Origin: an uncultured Planctomycetaceae bacterium
GTDB taxonomy: Bacteria; Planctomycetota; Planctomycetia; Pirellulales; UBA1268
Length of the DNA stretch: 6,213 nt
Direction of reading: 5' to 3'
Assembly (NCBI GenBank): GCA_903949225.1
Contig: CAJAYZ010000895.1
Span: 1-6,213 of the forward strand
Below the pieces are notes generated by a model. It saw only the letters and a list, made by a program, of their open reading frames with translations, was not told where the DNA came from and made no database searches. Shown here piece after piece: positions 1 to 6,213 of the stretch. Position 1 is the stretch's first letter; the number at the start of each line of letters is the position of its first letter. The position numbers were made by a program, and so were the translations under genes.

Positions 1-3000
1 CAGCACCATCCGGTCGATGATCCCCAGGAGCGTTCCTTCCCCGTCGTCGAGGGCGAACGCCTGTTCCCGGTGGAGGCTCGGCTCGGCTGGCCCGGCTGGG
101 AGATCAGCAGAGACAAACTTCCGCGGCAACTGGTTTTCCGGTCGCGCCAGGACGGCGGCCACGGCCGGGCAGGCACACATCGTCCGGAAATCAGCGATCA
201 GGCTCTCCACCTGCGAGGCCAGTGCCGGCTCCCGGCAAGCGATCCGCCGCAGCAGGTCGTCGGCCGGCATGTCATCCCCCCAACCGACCTGCTCGATCCA
301 GGCATGGAGGATTGTGCCGACGCTCCGCGCCGTCCGCGAGCCGGTGTCGAGCAGGGCCGAGGCACTGATGATCCTCCCCCCTTCGGCGGAAGAGGGGGTG
401 TGACGGGGGCGGGAGCGCCGGCGCTGACCATTCTGGAGGGGGCGGAGGAGAATCGGTAGCGTGGGCTCAACGGGCGGTGATGCCTGTCCGGGGCCCTGAT
501 CCGCGGCGGCGACGGTCGCAGGCCTCGTCCGACGCCGCGTGCCCGGCGCCGACATCGACCCGTGCTCCACGGAATCCATGATCGGTGCCGGTGCGACGGG
601 GCTGTCGGCCGGGAGGGAGTCGTCAGCGGGATCGGCGCGATGGCCGTGCATCCAAAGCATCGATTCAGCCGGAGCGTCGGGAGTCTCGGGGAGGGTGGAG
701 CGGATCACACCGGCGAGGGTCTTGGGGATCGACCGCTCCTTCTCGGTCGCCGGTCGGATGAGAATCTCCATTCCCTGGGCGGCCCGGGTGAGGCCGACAT
801 AGAGCGTGGCGATTGCCTCACGGATGACCGGGTCGCTCGCCGCCGCGCACACCTCCTGCCAGTCATCGGGGAGGAGTGGCTGGTTTTCCTTCGCGACGTG
901 GACGAGGATCCGGCGGATCGGTTCGAGGGGACTCTTTCGGTCGACGACCACGCGGGGCGGGTGGGCGACGAGTTTGCGATCGAGATCGGTGAGGACGACG
1001 AGATCGAACTCGAGCCCCTTTGCTTTGTGGATCGTCATCACGCGGATCGGCGACACGACCGGATCGGCGACATTCACCGTTCGGCAGTGGTGGACGAATG
1101 GGGCGGTTCGCACCAATCCCTCGCGGCTCTGTCCCCCTTCGAGATCCCATTCGCGGGCCGCGGCGACGAGTTGTTCGAGCCGACGGAGATCTCGGTGCGA
1201 ACCTGACGGGCCGACCGCCGCGGCCAGGCGGGCGAGCACCGGTCCATACCCGTCATCGACCAGATCACGGCGGAGCCGATCGAGCGTCGCGACGCAGGAA
1301 GCGGGGATGTCACCGGCGGCCCCGGTGGTATCCAAGCCGAGGAGCGAAGCGAGAGGGGAAGTGGCGACGTGGAACCGCGCTGCCGCGTCGGAAGGATGAT
1401 CGACGAGGTGGAGGGCGGAGAGCACGAGTTCGACGGCCGGCGAATCGGCGAGCGGTTGGCCCCCCTCGGCGCTGGCCACGATGCCATTTCTTTTCAATTC
1501 TGCGATCACCAGTTCTGCCGCCTTGTTCGTGCGGACGAGGACTCCCACCGATTTCCCCGGGTTGGCCCGGGAGAGTACTGCGGCCCTCGTCGCCGCGGCG
1601 GCGAGGAGGAGAGCGGTTCCCTTCTGTCCCTCCTCGGGAGCGGCGCAGGTGCGCAGTCGCACCCAGCCGGGGAGGGCTTCACGGGCAGCCTGGTGGCGCG
1701 GGAACTCGCTGCTTGCCAGGGCAGCAATACGGGCGTGATCGGCGAGTGGCTCTGCCCTGGCGAGCCGCTCGAAGACCCGGTTGACGGTGTCGAGGATGGC
1801 AGGGCTCGAGCGATAGCTGGCGGCGAGGTCAAGCGATACGAGCGGCCGCTTTCCGGCGGCGAAGAAATCGGGCAGGGCATCGATGAGCTCCGCGGCCCCG
1901 CCGCGCCAGCCGTAGATCGCCTGCTTCCGATCACCGACGGCAAAAAATGAGCCGGAGGCGGTGACGGCGTGTTCCGCGAGCCGCTCGAGGACGCGCCACT
2001 GGCTCGGTGAGGTGTCTTGGAATTCATCGATGAGGAGATGCTTCGCGAACCGGATTCCGCGCCACCGTGCGGCATCGAGGGTGCCGTCGCCGGCGGCGGA
2101 GCCGACGAGCCTGGTGACGTCGTCAAACGACACCATTCCGTCGCTGGCCATGAGCCGATCGGCGGTGGCTGCATAGTGGTCGAGGAGATCCCGAAACGCC
2201 CTGGTCTGGGTGGCGGTGCGGGCCAGGATCACCGACTTCAAAAGATCGATGATCGTCCAGTAGGCTCCGGCGACGGCCGGATCGATCGGCTTCCGCTGGT
2301 ATTTCGTCTCGCCGGCGAGGAGCTTCGGCACGATCCCCTTCGAGAGGAGCGATTTCCAGTCGGACTGCTCCAAAGCGGCGATGGCGGCATCCCGGGCGTC
2401 GGCCACGCGAGAATCGTCGAACACGCTCGCCCGCAGCGTCTCGACCGCCGCGGAGAGCGCGTCGCCTGAGGGAGGCCTGGGCACCGACAGCCAATCCCAG
2501 GCTGCCGGCTCGGCGTCGCGGTGCAGCGACGCGAGATCGTTGACAATGTTCTCAATCGCCTCTTCGAGGCCGGTCGTCGTCGCGCCTCCGGACGAATGCA
2601 CCATGAGCGTCGCCAGGAGCTTCGCCGGAGAGTCGCCCCCGCTTCCCCCGGAGGGCCCGGCCGCGAGCGCATCGGAGATCGTTCGGTGGATCGCGCGGCG
2701 ACGCTGGTTGGCGAGGTCGGCCTCGGTGCCAATCGACCAGGCCGGCGGGAGCCCGAGCTCGAAGCGGGCTGCATCGGCACAGGTCACGAAGAACGAATCG
2801 AGCGTCCCTACCGCCAGGCGGTCGACGTTTGCCGTGACACGGACGAGGAGATCGCGGAAGAACAGGGCGTCGGCGGTCGGCCGATCGATCGCCGCTGCCA
2901 GCGTCGACGTCTCCGCCGGCGTGGAGGGATCGGCGGCTGCGGCGAGCCGCTGGAGGACCCGGGCGAGGATCTCGCCGGCCGCCTTGCGGGCAAACGTCGC

Positions 3001-3243
3001 GGCAAAGATGTCGTCGATCTCGGACCCGTCGGCAAGGAGGCGGATCAGCCGCGTCGACAGGGCGTGGGTCTTGCCGGTGCCGGCACTCGCGAGCACCCGG
3101 ACGATCGGTTCGAGCGGGCGGTTCGCCGGCGCCGGCGTCGATGCGTGGGTCGTCGGGCCAGCGGGGGCTGAGGAGACGTTTCCGTCGGCAGCCTTGTCCG
3201 GCTTCGTAGGGCGACGGCGGGAGTCGCGCGGGGTCGGTGTCAT
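1..3243 (-). CDS. addA: AddA-like UvrD/RecB-family helicase-nuclease subunit (3'-partial)
   Basis: This is an ATP-dependent 3'-5' DNA helicase with a C-terminal nuclease, expected to pair with the upstream AddB-like protein to resect double-strand breaks for RecA. The ATG at 3243-3241 opens 1,081 codons with no stop down to base 1. All SF1A motifs are present in order: Walker A A-S-A-G-T-G-K-T (52-59, K58), Ia T-F-A-R-K-A-A-G-E (83-91), G-T-L-D-S-F-F (146-152), Walker B D-E-F-Q-D-T-S (406-412), G-D-R-K-Q-A-I-Y-G-W-R-G-G (437-449), S-Y-R-S-S (476-480), T-I-H-K-A-K-G-L-E-F-D (737-747) and L-Y-V-G-L-T-R-A (814-821). A Pro/Ala/Ser/Arg-rich linker (about 852-945) leads to a PD-(D/E)XK domain: G-T-I-L-H (976-980) and G-I-I-D-R (1074-1078, D1077). 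The D-x-K half of that active site lies beyond the left edge. AddA proteins are usually about 1,100-1,250 residues, so little is probably missing. Residues 1-47 are low-complexity and show no Q-motif. RecB or PcrA-like alternatives are less likely, given the AddB-like neighbour and the nuclease domain. Confidence 0.93.
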   Translation of the reverse strand, partial: MTPTPRDSRRRPTKPDKAADGNVSSAPAGPTTHASTPAPANRPLEPIVRVLASAGTGKTHALSTRLIRLLADGSEIDDIFAATFARKAAGEILARVLQRLAAAADPSTPAETSTLAAAIDRPTADALFFRDLLVRVTANVDRLAVGTLDSFFVTCADAARFELGLPPAWSIGTEADLANQRRRAIHRTISDALAAGPSGGSGGDSPAKLLATLMVHSSGGATTTGLEEAIENIVNDLASLHRDAEPAAWDWLSVPRPPSGDALSAAVETLRASVFDDSRVADARDAAIAALEQSDWKSLLSKGIVPKLLAGETKYQRKPIDPAVAGAYWTIIDLLKSVILARTATQTRAFRDLLDHYAATADRLMASDGMVSFDDVTRLVGSAAGDGTLDAARWRGIRFAKHLLIDEFQDTSPSQWRVLERLAEHAVTASGSFFAVGDRKQAIYGWRGGAAELIDALPDFFAAGKRPLVSLDLAASYRSSPAILDTVNRVFERLARAEPLADHARIAALASSEFPRHQAAREALPGWVRLRTCAAPEEGQKGTALLLAAAATRAAVLSRANPGKSVGVLVRTNKAAELVIAELKRNGIVASAEGGQPLADSPAVELVLSALHLVDHPSDAAARFHVATSPLASLLGLDTTGAAGDIPASCVATLDRLRRDLVDDGYGPVLARLAAAVGPSGSHRDLRRLEQLVAAAREWDLEGGQSREGLVRTAPFVHHCRTVNVADPVVSPIRVMTIHKAKGLEFDLVVLTDLDRKLVAHPPRVVVDRKSPLEPIRRILVHVAKENQPLLPDDWQEVCAAASDPVIREAIATLYVGLTRAAQGMEILIRPATEKERSIPKTLAGVIRSTLPETPDAPAESMLWMHGHRADPADDSLPADSPVAPAPIMDSVEHGSMSAPGTRRRTRPATVAAADQGPGQASPPVEPTLPILLRPLQNGQRRRSRPRHTPSSAEGGRIISASALLDTGSRTARSVGTILHAWIEQVGWGDDMPADDLLRRIACREPALASQVESLIADFRTMCACPAVAAVLARPENQLPRKFVSADLPAGPAEPSLHREQAFALDDGEGTLLGIIDRMVL
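376..398. repeat. Imperfect hairpin (C-run/G-run inverted repeat) within the addA-like linker
   Basis: On the plus strand, five C (376-380) pair with five G (394-398), and CTTC (381-384) pairs with GAAG (389-392). The loop is GGCG and one A (393) is bulged. A perfect 12-base palindrome, AGCGCCGGCGCT, follows at 414-425. The stretch codes for residues 949-956 (T-P-S-S-A-E-G-G) between the linker and the nuclease domain. It resembles G+C-rich palindromic elements dispersed in some genomes, but the P-S-x-x-E-G-G it encodes may also be a normal motif just before the nuclease domain, so it could be coincidental. Confidence 0.35.
3240..3243 (-). other. ATGA stop-start overlap joining the two genes
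   Basis: Minus-strand bases 3243-3240 read ATGA. ATG starts the addA-like frame and TGA, shifted by one base, ends the addB-like frame. Such four-base overlaps are a usual sign of translational coupling between subunits needed in equal amounts. There is no room for a separate terminator or a 5' untranslated region between the genes, so they should share one mRNA. Confidence 0.9.
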
Positions 3244-6213
3244 GCGGAGTCTCCCTCGTCTTCATCATCGCGGATGGTGTGGGTCTGGCAGATCGCGTCG
3301 AACTCTGGAAAGGATCCTGCGGCGTCGTCATTGCGGGGCCAGAATCGCCCCTCCCGGACGGCGCGGACGACCTCGCGGGCGGCTTCGTCTGCCGAGTCGT
3401 ACTCCGGCATCGTCCACGAGGCGGTCTCGATGCGGATCTCCTCGACGCGGGCGGGGACATTGAAGTAGCCGACGCCCACTCGGAGCGGATTGGCCAGATC
3501 GAGCTCGGGCATCCCCTCGACCTCGACGAGGAGATGCCGGTAGAGCGGCAACTGGAGATCGATCCAACCGCGGGCATCGCGATGGGTGCGCTCAGGGGTT
3601 TTTCCCCGGGCCGACGTCTTGTAATCGAGCACTTCCCAGCGGCCATCGTCGGGGTGATGGTCGATGCGGTCGATCTTTCCCGATAGCCGCACCGGCACGC
3701 CATCGACGACGAAGGCCGACGAGCGGACGATCTGCTCGGTGGCATGGATCACCCAGCCTTCGCCGGTGCGGTCGGCCTGGACGCGGGCAAACTCGCGGAG
3801 CCGTCGCCGCGCCAGCTCAGCCTGCACGAACACCGCAGGCGCCGCCCCGGGGCCGTAGCGCTCGTCGATGAAGCGATCGAGCGCGGCCGAGAGCCAGTCG
3901 CTGATCTCTCGGGAATCGACGCTCGAGGCAATCGCTTCGTTCTTGCCGAAGCGGTCGAGGCACTCGTGGATCAGCGTTCCGAAGTCGCCGGGCCCCAATT
4001 CGAGCGCCTCGTCACCGGAGGTCGAGAGCTCGAGGCGGTGCTTGAGCCAGTAGCGGTAGGGACAAGCGAGGTAGTCGCGGAACTCGGTGACCCGCATCGG
4101 CGGGAAGTCGGCCGGGGACGGCATCACCACCAAGCTCGGCGCGGGGACGACCAGCCGGGATGGGAGAACCGTCGGAGGGCCGGCCGTGGCCGCAGCCCGT
4201 GGAGGGGCAAACAGACGCTTCGCCGCGGCGACGACCTCATCGGGGGAGCGGCGGAAGAGGAGCCGGCTCGGCACCGCCGGCGAACCGTCGGCAGCGCGGC
4301 GGGGGACGACGACGAGGAGATCGTCGCGGGCGGCGGCGACGGCGAGCATCCAGGCGTCACGGGCGGCTGTCCGCGTGGCGTTGTCGAGGCCGAGGGCCTG
4401 ACGCAGCGGTTCGGGGAGGAGGGGATCCCGCCCGGCGCTCCCCGGCAGGCACCCCTCGACGCAACTGGTGATTGCCATGGCCGGGCTGTCGTCGAGGGCC
4501 ACCTCGAGCCAGCCGACGAGCTCGATCGCCGTCGGATCCTGGGGAGGCGGGAGCTGAGCGCGTCCCCAGGTGGAGAGCAGAAGTCGCTCCATGCCGGCTG
4601 ATCCGGCGGCGGCGACGAGTCGGTCGGGAAGCGTCTCCAGATCGGCAAGCTCCTCGCCGAGGGCGGCAAGCGAACGGGAGAAGACACGTGTCGAGGCGTC
4701 GTCACGGTCGATGTCGATCCCCTCCACGGCCGCCGTGCAGGCCTCCCGCAGCGCCTTGACCCACCCCGCGGCGAGTGCCGCAGCGGGAGCCGAACTGGCC
4801 CCCTTCACCGCGGCTCGCCGCGGGCGCGCGGTGCGCGACTGCGGGGGCTGCCAGCGCGTGGAACGCTGGGCGGCATCGATGGCAGCAGCCGCGGCCGCAA
4901 GCGGCGCAAGCCAAGCGTCGAGGCAATCGAGGATCGCCACGAAGGCCTCGTTCTCTGCCCGTTCCCTGGGGTGGGATGCTGCTGCGACGAGATGATCGCG
5001 GTCGACCTCCCACGGCAGGTGACGCAGCGCGATGCCATCGGCGATCGCAGCGGGGATCGCTTCCCCCGTGCGACGCTGCACCAGCCCGATGCAATCGGGG
5101 CAGCGGAGCAGATCGGCCAGAGGGGCGAACTCGCGCCGCCGCATCCATGCGAAGATCGCCCGGACAAACTGCCAAGGACTCGAGCGCTCGACGGTCCGTC
5201 CGGCGGCATACCTACCGGCCAGGCCGGCAGTGGCGAGGCGCTGTTCGATCGCCGGAACGACGGCCGGGTCGGGAACGGCGACAGTGATCTCGTCGGCCGA
5301 CCGGGTGCCAGCCAGGCCGCGGATCCAGTCGACGATGGCGACGGCCTGGCTGTCGCCGTCGTCGACGACCGCGATCCGATCGAGGGGAAGGGGAAGCGGA
5401 CGATCCTGCCACGAGGCCGGGACGAGGCACCCGAAGTCGTCGAAGCACGCCTCGGCCTCGGGCCCGATGTCGGAAGGAAGAGGGATCAGCGCGTCGATCC
5501 GGCCGCGGACACCGGCCAACAATCTCCGTTGGAGGGGATCGACATCGACCGTGGCGAGGAGCACGATCCGCCCGCCGAAGGCGACTTCGCCCCGCTCCAC
5601 GGCGACGCGCCGGGCGGTTTGCCGATCCCAGAATCCAAGGGCGTCGATCTCGGCGAGATAGACCGTCTCGAGCCGGGCCAGTGCCTGCCAGCGGGCGTGA
5701 TCGCCGAAGCCCGGCAGGGCCTCGTCGGCCGCCCGGGAAAGATCGGCAAACGACAGCCCGTTGGCTGCCAATTCCCGATGCATCGAGACCATCATCCGCG
5801 CCGCGTCCAGGCTCCCCGTGGCGAAGGTGGCGTCCGTGGAGCGGGACGCGGGCTCGGATCGGTCGCCGTCATCCGAGGCGCCGTCCGCTGGCTCCTCGGG
5901 GAGCGGGGCGATGAGTTGCCTGTCGCGCTGGCTGGCGGCCGCCAGCGCCACGACCCAGCAGAGGGTCTCGGTCGCCGTGTCGGCGAGTGGCTTGGCCGGC
6001 TCGTAGAGCTCCTCCGGGAGCGTGCCGAGCGTGACGGTCTGCGGGGGAACGAGGCGCCCGCCACGGGCGGCGCGATCGCCGCCGGACTTCCCAGGGAGTG
6101 CGGTCTTGTCGAGGAGGATCTCAATCAGCCGGTGGCCTGCCCCCCGACCCGGCACGACGACGGTGAACGCGGAGAGATCGACGATTCCGTCAGCGCTCGC
6201 GGCATCGTCTCGG
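3240..6213 (-). CDS. addB: AddB-like PD-(D/E)XK nuclease subunit of an AddAB-type helicase-nuclease (5'-partial)
   Basis: This is probably the AddB-type partner of the helicase gene that follows, acting in the cytoplasm on double-strand DNA ends. The frame is open from the right edge to a TGA at 3242-3240. A GTG at 6155 could serve as start, but it falls inside a conserved-looking strand (D-L-S-x-F-T-V-V-V-P-G-R), and 19 more codons upstream are open, so the real start lies outside. Counting the GTG as residue 1, residues 1-620 are a helicase-like scaffold: L-P-E-E-L-Y near 46-51, V-P-D-P near 294-297, and C-V-E-G-C-L-P-G near 565-572, the equivalent of the AddB G-x-N-E-G-x-x-P segment. Residues 687-956 are a complete RecB-family nuclease: E-F-R-D-Y-L-A-C-P-Y-R-Y (691-702), H730, G-K-I-D-R-I-D with D829, L-D-Y-K-T with D844 and K846, and Q868/Y872. 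There is no Walker A lysine, and the C-terminal Fe-S cysteines are missing (only C698 and C956 remain). Low-complexity stretches occur at about 84-114 and 418-462. The family call is firm. The subunit name rests on the order addB-addA and on the scaffold. Confidence 0.88.
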   Translation of the reverse strand, partial: RDDAASADGIVDLSAFTVVVPGRGAGHRLIEILLDKTALPGKSGGDRAARGGRLVPPQTVTLGTLPEELYEPAKPLADTATETLCWVVALAAASQRDRQLIAPLPEEPADGASDDGDRSEPASRSTDATFATGSLDAARMMVSMHRELAANGLSFADLSRAADEALPGFGDHARWQALARLETVYLAEIDALGFWDRQTARRVAVERGEVAFGGRIVLLATVDVDPLQRRLLAGVRGRIDALIPLPSDIGPEAEACFDDFGCLVPASWQDRPLPLPLDRIAVVDDGDSQAVAIVDWIRGLAGTRSADEITVAVPDPAVVPAIEQRLATAGLAGRYAAGRTVERSSPWQFVRAIFAWMRRREFAPLADLLRCPDCIGLVQRRTGEAIPAAIADGIALRHLPWEVDRDHLVAAASHPRERAENEAFVAILDCLDAWLAPLAAAAAAIDAAQRSTRWQPPQSRTARPRRAAVKGASSAPAAALAAGWVKALREACTAAVEGIDIDRDDASTRVFSRSLAALGEELADLETLPDRLVAAAGSAGMERLLLSTWGRAQLPPPQDPTAIELVGWLEVALDDSPAMAITSCVEGCLPGSAGRDPLLPEPLRQALGLDNATRTAARDAWMLAVAAARDDLLVVVPRRAADGSPAVPSRLLFRRSPDEVVAAAKRLFAPPRAAATAGPPTVLPSRLVVPAPSLVVMPSPADFPPMRVTEFRDYLACPYRYWLKHRLELSTSGDEALELGPGDFGTLIHECLDRFGKNEAIASSVDSREISDWLSAALDRFIDERYGPGAAPAVFVQAELARRRLREFARVQADRTGEGWVIHATEQIVRSSAFVVDGVPVRLSGKIDRIDHHPDDGRWEVLDYKTSARGKTPERTHRDARGWIDLQLPLYRHLLVEVEGMPELDLANPLRVGVGYFNVPARVEEIRIETASWTMPEYDSADEAAREVVRAVREGRFWPRNDDAAGSFPEFDAICQTHTIRDDEDEGDSA
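3251..3257 (-). promoter_or_regulatory. Shine-Dalgarno for the addA-like gene, inside the end of the addB-like gene
   Basis: On the minus strand the sequence GAGGGAG lies 7 bases before the ATG at 3243. It encodes part of the acidic tail (D-E-G-D-S-A) of the upstream protein. Its strength and spacing support the ATG at 3243 as the true start, even though the first 47 residues look poorly conserved. Being located inside the upstream coding region, it fits re-initiation by ribosomes that have just finished the addB-like gene. Confidence 0.7.

Noticed and set aside
562..1206. 214-codon plus-strand open frame with a less biased composition
   Set aside because: It is exactly opposite helicase motifs V and VI, whose minus-strand reading is unmistakable. 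The acceptable composition is a by-product of the complementary codons.
2381..3463. 360-codon open frame on the plus strand
   Set aside because: It lies antisense to the verified helicase frame and the 3' end of the nuclease frame. Its translation is Arg/Ser/Ala-rich with no domain signature. G+C-rich DNA gives such shadows routinely.
2552..3745. 397-codon open frame on the minus strand spanning the junction of the two genes
   Set aside because: It is out of frame with both real genes, shows Arg/Pro/Ser-rich composition and no motifs, while the two overlapping frames carry full helicase and nuclease motif sets.
3744..4601. 285-codon open frame on the plus strand
   Set aside because: It is antisense to the nuclease domain coding region, composed mostly of Gly/Arg/Glu/Ala, and has no recognisable fold or convincing ribosome binding site.
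5215..5227. Inverted repeat CCGGCC-A-GGCCGG
   Set aside because: Too short and within a Gly/Ala/Arg-coding stretch. No terminator-like T-run and no intergenic position.
5358..5369. 12-base palindrome GTCGTCGACGAC
   Set aside because: It simply encodes V-V-D-D with the favoured GTC/GAC codons and is a coding coincidence.
6153..6155. GTG as the start of the addB-like gene
   Set aside because: The frame stays open to the right edge, and the residues before it (D-L-S-A-F-T-V-V) continue the strand leading into V-P-G-R. The start is outside the window.
1..6213. A new defence or mobile system
   Set aside because: UvrD-like helicases and PD-(D/E)XK nucleases also occur in defence islands, but here both subunits match the AddAB architecture and order, and no transposase, integrase, methylase, toxin or CRISPR component is visible.

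Overview
The window is almost entirely covered by two protein-coding genes, both on the minus strand and read from right to left. Both run off an edge of the window. Together they encode the two subunits of an AddAB/RecBCD-type helicase-nuclease that processes double-strand DNA ends. The DNA is strongly G+C rich, and as a result all frames are full of long spurious open frames. The way the proteins read (an AddB-like protein with a degenerate P-loop of the type V-V-V-P-G-R, then T-L-P-E-E-L-Y; an AddA-like protein with an H-A-W-x-E-Q stretch at the start of its nuclease domain) recalls AddAB from Planctomycetota. This is a memory-based guess at the source, not something the window proves.

Layout. 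Positions 6213 to 3240 (minus) hold the addB-like gene. Its 5' end lies outside the window, and it ends with a complete RecB-family PD-(D/E)XK nuclease domain. Positions 3243 to 1 (minus) hold the addA-like gene. It is open for 1,081 codons from an ATG without a stop, and carries all the UvrD/RecB superfamily 1 helicase motifs in order. It then has a low-complexity linker and the beginning of a second PD-(D/E)XK nuclease domain, which the left edge cuts off after the first catalytic aspartate. The stop of the first gene and the start of the second overlap as ATGA, with a good Shine-Dalgarno sequence inside the end of the upstream gene, so the two are very probably translationally coupled in one operon.

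How they work together, from knowledge of the family: the AddA subunit is the ATP-driven 3'-5' translocase and one nuclease, and the AddB subunit carries the second nuclease and, in characterised relatives, the recognition site for Chi. The complex resects broken ends to give 3' single-stranded tails for RecA. Two points depart from the best-studied AddAB. The AddB-like subunit has neither a Walker A lysine nor the C-terminal cysteine cluster for the 4Fe-4S centre, and the AddA-like subunit lacks a recognisable Q-motif before its Walker A.

There is no intergenic stretch, RNA gene, CRISPR array, insertion sequence or convincing terminator in the window. I see a somewhat divergent but recognisable DNA-repair operon, not a new system.
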